Shown here one piece after another: positions 1 to 12,300 of a stretch of 64,000 nt of DNA (positions within the stretch are counted from its first letter, which is position 1; each line of letters opens with the position of its first letter). The translations under genes were made by a program, and so were the position numbers. The notes beneath the pieces were generated by a model. The model was given only the letters and a program-made list of their open reading frames with translations. It did no database searches and was not told the DNA's origin. The stretch lies in assembly GCA_033964015.1 (NCBI GenBank), contig CM066914.1:24046234-24110233 (forward strand), read 5' to 3'. This DNA comes from Scolanthus callimorphus (taxonomy: Eukaryota; Cnidaria; Anthozoa; Actiniaria; Edwardsiidae).

Positions 1-307
1 GAATTTCTTGGAAACCCATTCATGGGAAAAGCTGGATTTCCCAAGGCACACGCATGGGAAGCGTTCGAATTCACATGGATAGCCATGGGAAATTCGAACT
101 CTTCCCATTCTTCTACCATTCAACTTTTCCAATGGATGGGTTTCTGTAGAAATCCCCTGTTCTATAAACCGGAAAACCTGTTGCTACGGCCCTGCGAAAA
201 GAACAGGAATCAAAGTTACCTAGCTCTAAGACACGCACCTACCTCTACGTACTGGACGTACGCTCCATTTCCAAACCTGACACCATGTTTTGTTTTACAC
301 TCGTTAG

Positions 308-3300
308 GGCCCACCTGGACCTCCCGGACCTCCCGGACCAGTGGTATGTCATCTTGTACTGACATGTTAAAGTTCGTTTGTTTAACATCCTCCTTTAGTC
401 CTATTACTGCCATTATTAATGCTTTCTTTATTGCATTTTCACAGGGATCTCTTGGAGAGGTAAGTTGACCTTGCATTCCTTACTTTAAAGAACCTGTGTT
501 AGCCGCCATTTTGACAGCATATGAGCAACATACCAAGTCGGAGAAAGCATCCATTTCCATCGGCTGATTTTAGAGAATATAGAGCAATGTTCTAGATTGA
601 ATTTGGTAAATCAAATCTGAAACTTTCTTTTTAGATGTTTTCTACGAGTAATTCGTCTTTTAATATCGAACGAAAACAATACCAAAGGAGTGGCCGACAC
701 GGGCTCTTTAATTCTTCTCTAGTCTTGTTCGCAGATGGTCTCGCGCGCAAAAGCCAGGCCGATATCAAGAAAAAGTCGCCAAAAGTTCTCATCTCATTTT
801 CATATAGCGAAAAGAGCAGGAAGATTCAACAAAACTTGCTTATTCTAGAAACATCGGTACCATTGGTCGCCATTTTGTTCTTTTTCTTTCTCGGCCAAGG
901 GCCTGAGACGAGATTTTAAAACGACAGTATAGTAGGCCACGCGGATTCGTTAAAAAACGACAACATTCTCTTATATCAATGTGCTCATTTGAAATCGTAT
1001 TAAACCGATGCGCAAGAAGATATCAAGTACTGGCGTTCTCTTGTGAATTATGGTAAAAAGAAATATTTAACCTTCATGTTATATTCTATCCACAGAAACT
1101 AACATCTTCTCTGAAGAACTTTGAGCTTGGCACACAAAAGAGACCCGACTCCCGTCTTTACCGCAGCCAGGTAGGGGAACACTATTTATAAGAAACGGAA
1201 TAGACCAATTTCGATATCAAAATTCTTACTTTGAGTCCGAGGCTCTGGGGAATATCACAAAAGAAATCACATCGTCATTGAAAAATGAATCATTTATTTC
1301 TTTTGTTTTTCCCTTCTGCCTCGTATCGAAGTTTGAATTTTAAAATATGCTACCTTATCTTTACATTCAACAATGTAAAGGCTTGCCCAAGGGTACTAAA
1401 ACTTCGACGGCGTCTGCCTTTTCATACCCAATAACTTTTTTTTCTTTTTAACGCCTTATTACTAATTAACAACTTTCTCAGAGAAATAAAAGGTAAACTC
1501 ATCTAATGATTTGCGCTGTGTGTGATGTGGTGATCAAAGTGGAGTATAGGAAGACGATCGCGAAACTCGTTGATTTTTCTTTCTTTTTTTTCTTTTCAGA
1601 GAGGCGGCGAGAACGGAAACCCCTCAATGTTTGACGTAAGTTCTTCCTCGCATTCAGCTGTCTGATTATTTGAATACAGCTTGTCTACAATTCAGACATT
1701 TGCTTTATTGAATAAAACTAAAACTTTCCCGAAAGAAAACTCCTTTTTGCACGCGCCCTGAATTTCTTACGCGATGTTCAAATATATTTGTTCCACGCTT
1801 TTTCTTGGTTAGGAAATCCGTATGCTAATTTTATGCTAATTATCGAGACTCGCCTCTGACGTCACACCGAGAACGGGTCTAGCAAGACAATGTTGTGATC
1901 GTGAGAGGAAGCTCCTATGTGCCACGTAGTTTTCGTTGATTTTTCCTGAAAAAATGGTGCAAAAATCCTCTCATGTTTACTCTATGACTCCCACAATGAA
2001 CGCGATAAAGCAAATACATCTTTAAAAATCGGTAAAAAAAAATCAGACGCGCGCTATAAGGATTGTTCTTCCATGAAAGTTAGCTTTAATAATTAAACTT
2101 TTTGATGAAACAAAGTAAATGTCTGCCTTGAGTGCACTGCACCAGGGAGTTAGCACTTAGCTATACATGGTGTACGGTTTTTTTTTTCAGCCAAGTGACG
2201 TCTTCTCCGAGTTCGTCAAGCTCAAGTTCGAACTTCAAAATTTCAAATCTCCACGTGGCACCAAGCTTTTCCCTGCCAGAACATGCAAAGATCTTCACAT
2301 GTGTCATCCTGAACTTACCAGTGGTAAGTGGTAGAGGTGAACGGGTTTTAAAGGGAGCCTGTTACGAAACGCGCATGCTCCAGGAGTGATCACTGAATCC
2401 TCATCAGCAATAGTAATTAGACCATACTATCACTATAACCATGTTATCTTTGCTTGTAGGCTATTATTGGATTGACCCGAATGAGGGAATACCAGACGAT
2501 AGTATCCAAGTCTACTGTGACTTTGACAGAAACGCCACTTGTGTCTACCCCGAACATCAGTCCAACAGAGTAAGTATTGGACCTTCCTTGGTGAGTCGTG
2601 TTTGTTTGTTTGTTTGTTTGTTTGTTTGTTTGTTTGTTTGTTTGTTTGTTTGTTTGTTTGTTTGTTTGTTTGTTTGTTTGTTTGTTTGGCTTGGTTGTTT
2701 GTTTGGTTGGTTGTTTGTTTGGCTTGGTTGTTTGTCTGTTTGGCTTGGTTGTTGTTTTTTCCTGCCTTTTCAGATATACCTTTTACACATGAAATATATT
2801 GCTAATAGTGAACCAACTTGAGAGTTTTTCCATCTGAAACTGCGTCATCAATGCATATTGCGCTAGAGTGTGTTAATGCCCTGGCTAAACTAGGACACAT
2901 AAAGCGCGCAACATTGTAGCCGGACATTTCCTCATGTTTCCCGGTTTAGAGTGATTTTGTAGCCGGGACACAAAAAAATGTTTTTACGCAAGACAATAAA
3001 CAGTCATTTTATGTGTCCGAGACACATGCGTGCGATGTTTGCTAGTTTAGACATTCGGGGAAACATGCAGGACACAAATGTTGCGCGCTACATGTGTCCT
3101 AGTTTGAGTACGCTTTCTACCTCCATAGAACGTCTAAGGTAAGTCTACCCGTAGCTTACGGGTATCAGGCTATAATTGACAGTGCCATGATCTATTTGTT
3201 CTTTACTTTTGCTTCCAGCCATTTGCTAGTGAGAAGCGAAAGTGGTTCTCTGGTCCAGATGGATATAAATGGTTCGTGAAAGACCTACGAGGATTCGAAA

Positions 3301-4925
3301 CGGTACGTCAACGAAAAATATGATTGAATGTAAACGTACTCGCGGTGTATTGGTTTAGTAGGTTTAGTCGAGATCATCCACAACTACCTTATTCTTATCT
3401 GCATAGAACCTGCGAGCTTTTATGCGCACTACTTGCTGACAATTGTTGGAGTTTCATCAGTGACAAAATTCTACTGTTTTTCTACTATTTTTTACAGATC
3501 AAGTTCCTATCCGAGCCAAGCCAGCTAGCCTTCCTACGTCTCTTGAGTGATCGCGCTCGACAAAACGTTACCTATCACTGCCGTAACTCAGCTGCATGGT
3601 TCAACAGAGAGAACAGCGACTACTCGCACTCTATTAAAATCATGGGCGACAATGGCGTCGAGCTACATGCAAGCAGTTCTAACAAGTTCAAGCCCAAGAT
3701 TATCCGCGACGACTGTCACGTAAGCTTAGATTATCATTGTTCAGTCACGCAAAAACGAGCGATCGATTTCAGGGTTCAGGGTGCACTAGGCTCGGCAGAC
3801 ACCATGGTGACAGTTCAGGCAGAAGTACTCTAGTGTTGACATTTCGGTCGCGGGAACTAAATTGTAGTCCCTGGGACCAGTCTCACGGATCAAACTAGTT
3901 TAATTTGTACGACTAGTCGCGGGGATTTGTCGCGGGAATACGCCTGGGGCCGGTTCCTGGAAGGTTGGATAAAGTTATCAACGGATAAAAGAAATATCTG
4001 TTGTATAGGATTTGTTCTAGATTTATCCGTTGGATAAGCATTTATCTACTGATAACTCTTATCTGACATTCTAGGAACCGCCCCTGGCCTCTGGCCTCTG
4101 GGACTTGTACCCCTGTCTGTGCCGGTGCGCAAACATATCTAAGCGATAGAAGTAGGAAAATTAACAGAAACTGGCAGATGTTCGAGAAGATCGTTCTCTT
4201 GGTCGCCATTTTTTTTTCGGCAAAAGGGTCTGGCAATGAGATTAGAAAACCCGCAGGCAGCCCGCGTGGAATCGTAAAAAAACGACAGCACCTTCTCGAT
4301 AGGCAAAAATATCCACTTTCCCCTTTGTTGGCCCCGCAAGGAACAGCGCTACAGTTTTCCCTTCATTGTGAGAAAACACTATAGCGCTATTCACTGTTTA
4401 TCTACATTGCCATTGTAAAAGAGCATGTCATGATTTTAGCGCACTTTTGGTGATGTAAATAACATCCAAGTAACTCATGGATAGCCAAAATACTAGTCTA
4501 GGTTTGTTAAAATAGCCCTTTACCTCAAAGGGATCATGATTGCATTCTTCATACGCCTTTAGTATAGCGGATGGAAACGGATTGCAACACGAGTTTTTGA
4601 AATCGGATGAACAGTTTTCAAAGCTTGAATTTATATCAAAATTTGTATGAAAATAGGCTAATATGAAGTGATTTGAGGATGATTACATACACATTTTGAG
4701 CTGTATTTACGATTTTAGTGAAATAACCATGACACAGCCCCTTTAATCTAACGCACACGATTTTCGATCCATTTTCAGATTAAAGATGGCAAATGGCGGA
4801 GAACAATAATATCTGTGGACACTAGCAAACCACACAGGTTGCCCGTCAGCGACGTAGCAGTGTACGACATTGGCGGACAAGGGGAGGAGTTTGGACTTGA
4901 TATAGGCCCAGTCTGCTTTACCTGA
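308..4925 (+). CDS. Fibrillar collagen alpha chain, 3' part (end of triple helix and C-propeptide), 5' end outside window
   Basis: Nine exons join in frame: 308-343, 455-469, 1096-1170, 1600-1635, 2191-2323, 2460-2569, 3219-3302, 3498-3719, 4779-4925 (858 nt, stop TGA 4923-4925). The first exon encodes four Gly-Pro-Pro type triplets, then a 15-nt microexon (GSLGE) and linker exons lead into a COLFI C-propeptide. Family motifs seen: [20 protein letters not shown] (calcium loop with Asp, Asn, Glu and the later Asp), [17 protein letters not shown] (glycosylation site NVT in the conserved place) and the terminal [10 protein letters not shown]. Family knowledge: this domain trimerises procollagen chains in the ER and is cleaved off outside the cell. 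Seven cysteines are present; the one following PNxG (Cys3 of the vertebrate eight-Cys pattern) is Ile. Earlier Gly-X-Y exons must lie upstream. Exon borders rest on GT/AG and phase; the 15-nt microexon is the least certain. Confidence 0.93.
485..711. mobile_element. TTAA-flanked MITE, copy 1 (collagen intron)
   Basis: A ~230-bp element flanked by TTAA with ends like AGAACC...GGGCTCT. It shares GCAACATACCAAG, AAAGCATCCA and GGAGTGGC(C/T)GAC with copies at 36569-36802 (inverted) and 60257-60490. TTAA flanks fit piggyBac or Kolobok type targets; no transposase is present. It lies in the intron after the 15-nt collagen exon. Confidence 0.75.
770..950. repeat. Dispersed repeat (GTCGCCATTTTGTT family)
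   Basis: Related to 4140-4310 and 19790-19985: all three share AGCGA(T/A)A(A/G)..AG(C/T)AGGAA, TGGTCGCCATTTT or a close form, a GGGCCTGAG/GGGTCTGG block and a terminal AAACGACAGCA-like block. Two copies are in collagen introns and one in the receptor-like gene. No coding capacity is visible. Confidence 0.55.
2602..2755 (+). repeat. (GTTT)n microsatellite in collagen intron
   Basis: About 20 uninterrupted TTTG/GTTT units (to ~2688) are followed by degenerate GGCTTGGTTGTTTGTTTGG units. The repeat lies 3' of the exon ending at 2569. Apparent reading frames through it (FVCLFVCL) are low-complexity artefacts. Confidence 0.9.
2878..3107. mobile_element. Inverted-repeat element, CTAGGACACAT family, copy 1
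   Basis: Starts with GCCCTGGCTAAACTAGGACA and ends with its near complement (ATGTGTCCTAGTTTGAG). Internal GCGCGCAACATT and its complement repeat the foldback. A second copy lies at 23303-23562. Both sit in introns of host genes. No ORF, so a non-autonomous element. Confidence 0.7.
3950..4085. repeat. Foldback repeat with GGATAAGC core
   Basis: The ends GGCCGGTTCCTGGAA and TTCTAGGAACCGCCCC are near-complementary, and TTATCC(G/A) blocks fold back in the middle. A relative with the same TTTATCCGTTGGATAAGC core and CTAGGAACCGG end lies at 20598-20690. Confidence 0.5.
4140..4310. repeat. Dispersed repeat, second copy of the 770-950 family
   Basis: Same order of blocks as 770-950 (AGCGATAGAAGTAGGAA, CTTGGTCGCCATTTTTTTTTC, AAAAAACGACAGCACC). 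Located in the last collagen intron. Confidence 0.5.
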
Positions 4926-5806
4926 TCCATAGAGAACCTTCATGCAAATAGCCTTCAACAATCTAACTTAAGAATTCCTTTTCCTGAATTCTTGTTTATT
5001 TTCTGCTTTGTTTCTGTTGTGTGTATAATCTGTGCCAAAGTGTGGGCCGAGGAAAAAAAGGGAAAAGGCAACTCTTGTTTATAATAATGTTTCTAAGCCT
5101 GGATATGATAGGATGTATTCATATTGTAAAACTTTATTTGTTGTCCTTGTCTTGTTTTTTAAAACTGTATTGCTGTTGACTTAAGTATATTATTCAAGCC
5201 TCGCAAGTCCCCAGTAGATCACGCGCGGAAATCATACAAACCATCGATATTCAAGTGACCATCGCGGCAATTCCAACCACAACACACACCCCACTTTCAT
5301 TGACAATGAAATCCTCCTCCTGGTCGTTTTTTTTTTATTTCAAGATCGCTTTATTATAGAAAATTCACTCAGTTATTCCAAGAGTGTTGTAAAAATAATT
5401 TTAGAGTTTTAAAAGGTCGTACTTGATAGTAACTAAGCAGTAGTTAGTTCATCCATATAAGTAATCTGTGAATATCAAGAAGAACATGATGTGGTTATGT
5501 TCAAGAAAGCAATAAACAATCGGGAGTAACAGGAGGTAATTTTCTCTTAATTTGAGCCTAAATAAACTTACAGAGTTTTGTCCTCTGTGTATATCCCTCT
5601 ATCGTTAGTATGAAAGAACATTACGAGTTTTCCCCGTTTAGATTAAAGAAAATAAACAAGAAATCTGTGAATGTGGCGTTTACTTTGCTTGTCGAGAAAG
5701 CAGAGGCGTTAGTTAATCCAATGGGTTAATGTGTCATGCAACAACATGATCTTTGTGATGAATATCCACAGTAATCTACCTTTACTGATTCAAATCTGCC
5801 TTACTG
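4926..5806 (+). other. Collagen 3' UTR and spacer
   Basis: AT-rich non-coding sequence after the collagen stop. AATAAA hexamers occur at 5511-5516 and again near 5561 and 5651. No gene is seen before the tandem repeat at 5807. Confidence 0.6.
5511..5516 (+). terminator. Candidate polyadenylation signal of the collagen gene
   Basis: AATAAA about 590 nt after the stop. Several AATAAA copies follow within 150 nt, so the exact site used is uncertain. Confidence 0.4.
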
Positions 5807-6268
5807 AGCAAATAAAACCACTCCTTGACAACTCTCTCCCACGTCACTTGACAACGGGAGGATTGGGGTTATGAAACAATTCAATTTCTAACGTTGTCAC
5901 AGCAAATAAAACCACTCCTTGGCAACCCTCACCCACGTCACGTGGCAACGGGAGGATTGGGGTTATGAAACAATTCAATTTCTAACGTTGTCACAGCAAA
6001 TAAAACCACTCCTTGACAACCCTCACCCACGTCACGTGGCAACGGGAGGATTGAAGTTATGAAACAATTCAATTTCTAACGTTGTCACAGCAAATAAAAC
6101 CACTCCTTGACAACCCTCACGCACGTCACCTGACAACGGCATTCGATTGGGGCTATAAAACAACTCAATTTTTAACGTTGCCAAAGCAAATAAAACCACT
6201 CCTTGACAACCCTCACCCACGTCACTTGGCAACAAGAGGATTGGGCTATAAAACAGATCAATTTTTGC
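5807..6268 (+). repeat. ~94-bp tandem repeat, about five units
   Basis: Units begin AGCAAATAAAACCACTCCTT at 5807, 5901, 5995, 6089 and 6185 (periods 94, 94, 94, 96). Each contains CACGTCAC followed by TGACAAC or TGGCAAC, and ends with ATTCAATTTCTAACGTTG or a variant. The sequence before AACAATTC is TTATGAAAC in units 1-3 but CTATAAAAC in units 4 and 5. The array ends about 40 bp before the start codon of the homeobox gene. Confidence 0.92.
6247..6253 (+). promoter_or_regulatory. TATA box (TATAAAA) for the homeobox gene, inside the last tandem unit
   Basis: TATAAAA lies 62 nt upstream of the ATG at 6309, so transcription would start near 6277 with a ~30-nt leader. A second TATAAAA at 6154-6160 sits in the previous unit. 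Inference from spacing; no transcript evidence. Confidence 0.55.
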
Positions 6269-6308
6269 CATAGGATTATACATTTTCCACAGAAAAAGGA
6301 AAGCGAAG

Positions 6309-9300
6309 ATGTATTTTGGCGACAAAGAGATAGGCCCTTGCACAACTACAGCCGGTAAGCCCTAACGAAACTAAGTGCATAACTCGCAGACATATAATTT
6401 GCCAAAGGAATTGTGACGATTGTTTGTTCAGTGGTGTAGCTATCGTTTCTTCGTGCGTCGACGGGAGAGACTTTCATTTGATACAGTCCTAAAGTATATT
6501 TCTAAAACCTCAAATGACGCGTCAACTGTTTTCCTAGGGTTCAATTACCCATTCTTTTGTATTGCCCACCACTCATTCTCTATAATTAAATTAATTTTAC
6601 ACGCTTTTTCTAGCACTTAAATTTTAGGTCAAATTTTCACCTTCGCGAAGCTCCTGACCCCGCGCGATTTAAGGGACGGTCATTATTTATCGCCCGGGGG
6701 AGGGGCACAGGATTTTTCGGGGGATCACTTCATTTTGGGGCGAGTGAAAGGGGGGATCACAAGAAATTTTCTAAGTAGTTATTCCAGCAACTTCTCTATC
6801 ATTTGGCATTTTTCTACTTCACTTCACTCAATACATAATAAAAATTTCGCGCAGAAAGAATATCGTCTAATATAGTATTTGCCAACTCGCGCAACGAAGA
6901 CACTCATTCGCACCGTTCACAACAACAGGTGTATCTTGTCGAGGAAAAACAAACTCTACCAGAAATGCTCTGCAGTGATGGGCCTGGCGGGCAGTCATTA
7001 TGTTTGAAAGAAGAGTAAGCGTGAGTTCGACGTTACAGGCATAGATATTCGTCATTTGGGCCGCGCTTCACGCAAATGAATAATAATAATTTCGGCGCGC
7101 ATGAATAATAAAACCTAGAGGATTTGTTTACTATACATAAAAAACGAAATGTTCATCTACACTTTCTCTGAGGCTTGATGAAATGCGTTTATCAAAATTC
7201 GGGCGCGCAACGAAAGGAAACTGCGATCCCCCTATCTGTAAATTGTCTTCTATTATACTACTAGGTGAAATACGGTGGGGGGATCACGAAGACATTTAAC
7301 TGCTCTGAGGGGGGATCTACGGTGGCTCACAAGGGACACGCTGAAAATATAAAATGTTGCTGATCCGTAGGGATCACGTTAATCATTGTACTTATAGAGG
7401 GAGGATCACTGCATTTTGACCTTGTATTACCCAAAACCCTCCTCCAAAAACTTCGATAAAACAACTTCAAAGATAGCTTTAAAATGATTTATAAAATAAT
7501 TTAGATAGTACGTGTGCTCTGATTGGTCGAGAGCCGTGTTTGCATTTCCCTGTGCAAACACAGTTGTGACGTCGCCCACTGGCGAGCTTCGGGCCGGTAA
7601 TTTGAAATAGCTTTTAGAAAAAAGTAACATGTTTTAGGCAAAATCATTTATTAAGAAGTCAATATTACTTGGAAATACATTTGATAAATTGAATTTACAT
7701 AAAGCATGGGATCCGTGAAATAATATTGTTTTCGCTTCTTTACCTGAGCTGAGTTCGGCTTTTAAATCATTTTAATTTCATTTCCGATCAGAAAGAGATT
7801 GACAAATCATGCGATAGACGGAGCGCTCTGATTGGCTGATGCAGCCTTTTCATCTGTATGGAGAATTTAGAGTCTCATCCGCTTCAAAAACTTACTATTC
7901 CTGTCCACGCAGATTTTATTTATGTAGATAATAATTTTATAAACAAATAAAACACAGTTTCCGTGACTGCACAGGCTTATGCAAACCTCGATGTGGTTTG
8001 GAGAATTCTCGAGCAGGTGCAAACACTCGCCTGCGGCTCGTGTTTCCACTGATCTGCTCTCGAATTCTCCCAACCACATCTCGGTTTGCATAAGCCTGTG
8101 CAGTCACGGAAACTGTGTTTTATTTGTTAAATATAGCTAATTGTCATAGCATAAATTGCGACGCGACAAGATTTTTTTGTCCCAAGGCCGGCCCCTTAAA
8201 GCCTTAAAGTAGTTGTTAACGAAATTACTTCCACACAGATAATATTCAGTCCAAGAAGAAGCGAACAGTTTTCACACTTGGCCAGCGAATGGAACTGGAA
8301 TCATTGTTCTATTACGAACCCTACCCAAGTAGTACCTCCTACAATCAGATAGCTGAACGATTTGATGTCCCTGTTCGCTCAGTGAAGGTAGGCCGATATC
8401 TAAGGGTTACGGAAAAGGGACTACTGTAAAAATTGGTTCCCACTCTTATATGAAATCTGATCAGACCGTCTCTAGGTTTATACCATTATCGTCCTTAGCT
8501 TATTTCTTTCTTTTTTTTTCCCTAAGAAAAGCTAGCTTCTACTTTGGGCTTAAACTATGTAAAAATAGTGTCATACTAGCTGATGCCCGTGAAAAATTCA
8601 CGGAGTGTAAGGGGCGGAAATTTATTTTACTAAGTGTTCTCTGCTTAAAAAAAAACCGGAAAGAAAAAGAAAATCACAATGGCTATATGGATGTGGGGAG
8701 GGGTTCATGATTTCCCCCTTCCATAAACTGCTCGATTTACATTTACTAATAACCTCCCATGAGCATGAGCACCCCGTCCCACCATGCCGAAATAAATGAA
8801 GTGAGCCTAAAAGGTTTTTTTTTGCACTGGTCTCCCTGATTTTGGTGCGACAAAATCACGCGCGTGTCCGTCTCTCAAATCGGTCAAAGAACCCGTGAAA
8901 ATCGAAACCTAATTTGACTTCGGAATTGTTTGTATGTTTATCATATCTCAGCGAGGGGAGAGAAGAAACAGGTCAAGTAAAAATGTTCTAAGGACTAATA
9001 ATTTTTTTAGTTTATATTATTCTTGATATTAATTTTTTTTTTCGGCTTTGTCCCTTGAATTAACACTTTAGCCCAACGTGAATCTTTTCCAACAAAAACA
9101 TGCCCACTGGAGGAATTTCCTCCTTCTCTTCGGGATTGTGTCCTTCGTTTTGCGATAGAGCCGTCAGGATTTATACTTAGAGAATATTATTCATGACTTT
9201 CACGGACTTTGTTTTGTAAATGTGTAATTTCGACTTATCATGACTTAGCGCGTGCTGCGAGGGAAGCAAGGTAGTGTGTACGTCTGTTGAAACTTGAATG

Positions 9301-12300
9301 AAAATTTTTCTCAGCTCAAATCTTTCAAGTTAGAATTATACCTGCACATTCCTGTATGTAATCTGTAAGAGAACCATTTAGGTTTGAATGTCAATGGTGC
9401 TTTCGGCTGCGCGAACCGAGTTCTTTTTTAGTTTATGTGGGAGATTTTCAACATGGCGGCGATGGCGGCTTTCTCCTCGCTTAAGAAATCGCTTGAATTA
9501 GAACTTTACCCAGGGTGAATCTTTTCCAACAAAAACACGCCCATGGTCCAGATTTCCACCTTCCCTTCGGGTTTGCGAACTTCTTTTGGCGGCACAGCTT
9601 CAGGGCTGAGCGGAGCGAGTGTCGACACGATTTTCCTTACGGTATTAATTGCTCGGAGCGAGCGCAGCGAGCGGAGAGCAAGTCTAATCTCGCCTTCATT
9701 TGCACGTTAGTATGCATTATATTGCTCGGAGCGAGCGCAGCGAGCGGAGAGCAAGTCTAATCTCGCCTTCATTTGCACGTTAGTATGCATTATATGCCGC
9801 TTTACATTTGTTTTTTATACTGTTTTACAAACCCTGATTGCAGCCTCTTGTTTTCTTGTACCTGTGGTGCATGCGCAGTACGATTATTTTCTTATCGGCG
9901 AGTGTCATTTGGGTCCGTTCCGTGGCACGCCTTCCCGTGCTCCTTTGCACAGGTAGATTTCTTTCCTCGTGGGCTAGCTGTTCGATGTGGATGTTTATTG
10001 GGAAGTTTGACTGAGATTATCGGTAAGTTAAAGCTATTAATTGCCTCAATTACCTTTTAACCCCTTTAACAAGTTATCGCAGCTTTCAAAACGTATTTTT
10101 TCACTGGTGTGAGAACATTTTCACTGCCGTTTTCCCCGAGTTCTAGAGCGAATTTCGAACGGACGACCATCAACGGCTGCAGCTGCTGTCGAACAAGAAC
10201 ACAAGACGTTTGGCTTTGCCAAATCTCCCCATCTATTGGGGGCTGCCTGTAATAATCAGGTCTCCTCCAACTTGGAGGGATTATCATCCCCGGTGTGGGG
10301 AAAATAGACTTGAAATGATAGCACAAGCAACTTGCTACATGCATATTATAATAAAATCAATTAGTTGAGCTGAGCTAACCGATATAGATGAGCAGCTATA
10401 AGTTAGTAAGCTGCTGTAGTACAAACCAGTAATAAAGATGAATACATTAACAGGCAGCTCATAGTAAGCTGCTGCTGTAGTACAAAGCACAATTTTTTTC
10501 CCAAAAATAGCGCACCCTTAATGCAATATCATTTAACGTGTTTGTCCAGGTAAGTAAATGATAATAGAATCTTTCGTTGTTGTTGTTCTTCTTCTTTTTT
10601 AATTATTTTTTTCATTTTTTGTAGATCCATCCTAGAGTTATAACAAATAACCCCTCTAAGCAACCGGCACAACATACTCTTCAGTGGTTGCAAGTTGCCA
10701 TCCACTGATTTATGTGAAAAATGATTCACTTGACATAATCTATATGGAACCCTCCATCTCTACAGCAAGCAACAAAACAAGGGAGAGACATCAGCTGTCT
10801 CAGGAACCAAAACTAATTGTTACTGCTAATCCAAACAAGGTTTAAAAATGGATATGGGCAAGGAGTTGTTGTGCAATTATATAGCAAGGGGCCATGTTAC
10901 TGCGTTTTATAAACAACGAGAACAAATACCATGCCTTAATATACCTGAGTGGAGCAGCTACAAAACAACAGTTCGAAATGTGGCAGCCTTCAGATCACAT
11001 TCTTGCACTGCTTACAATATTCAGACGCCTCATTTTTATACACTAGGCCCCGTCCACACATACCCGGATATTTTTGAATCCGAAACTTTTTCCACACGTA
11101 TCGGGATATTTTTGAATCCGAAACGTTTTCTTTCCGGATACTGCTATCATCCACACGCATCCAGCGAATTTGCAGACAAATCCAGTCATTCGTATCAGAA
11201 AATATCCGGATTCGACTGTCCACATGTCTCCGAAATGTTATCGGATTCAAAAAAGTTCCACTCTCGAGATCGGATTCAAAAATATCCCTATTCGTCTACG
11301 AATTCACCGGATACGTGTGGACGATAGCCATATCCAGAAAGAAAAAGTTGCGGATTCAAAAATATCCGGATACGTGTGGACGGGGCCTAAACAAAACACT
11401 TTCTGCAAAGAGTAGCTTCCCCTCCGAGCACTTCACTATCTACATAGATACTTCTAGTATATAGATAACACGGACAAGCGCATTCTACTTTTGGGGCAGT
11501 CTCGTACCCAGACTTCTCTTGCGGTGATTTCTCTACCCAAATTGTTTTGGAGGCGTAGGGACTGGGAACGATTATTACACGGCGCGCAATGAACTGTGGG
11601 ATAAACTCCCTTCGCGCCCTGCTAAAACTATCCCACAAATCTTTGCGCGCCCTAAAAAAACCCGAAAAGCGTCTGGATACGAGAGACTGCTTTTAAGCGA
11701 GAACTCCTAGACTGCGCTTGCCCGTTGTGATCTCATAAGCAATTATTGGATGAGGTTTTTGTGATCTCCAGAATAAACAATGTCGAGACAGGTGGAAACA
11801 GGCGCAGTGGAATCAGCCCCAAGTCAGGCCTTAGCACACCTGAGCGTTCATGATTGGCTACTTTGTCTGTCTTTACTGCAGTGAAAAGGGTTTCTCATTG
11901 TCCTCGGGCAAATCGTTGTAAACACCATATTTCACCACAGGCGATCCAAGCTCGTCATGTGGGGTACTGTGAAAGAAACATGCAACGTTGTCGCTGTAAA
12001 AATTATACGTAAATGTAAATATTGAAATAAAATCACGTGACATCTCCTTGAATGTTTTTTAGTTGTCAAATAAAGTGCTCCTGGAGCGATTTTATTGCAT
12101 TTTGTGCCTGACGTTTCTTTTAAGAAACAATTAAGAAAAAGGCACAAAAAACACCCAAAATGCAATGAAATCGCTCCGGGAGATCTTTATTTAACAACTA
12201 CAACATTCCAAGGAGATGTCACATGATTTTATTTCAATATTTACATTTACGTATAATTTTAACAGCGACAACGTTGCATGTTTCTTTCACAGTACCCCAC

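Noticed and set aside
2441..2821. Three overlapping reading frames rich in FVCLFVCL
   Set aside because: They are translations of the (GTTT)n microsatellite; only the first part (2460-2569) is a real collagen exon.
5807..6268. Repeat array considered as CRISPR-like
   Set aside because: Units are contiguous with no unique spacers and the DNA is eukaryotic.
10848..11327. 159-aa frame
   Set aside because: Its second half is the 11046-11387 MITE and the first half matches no known protein.
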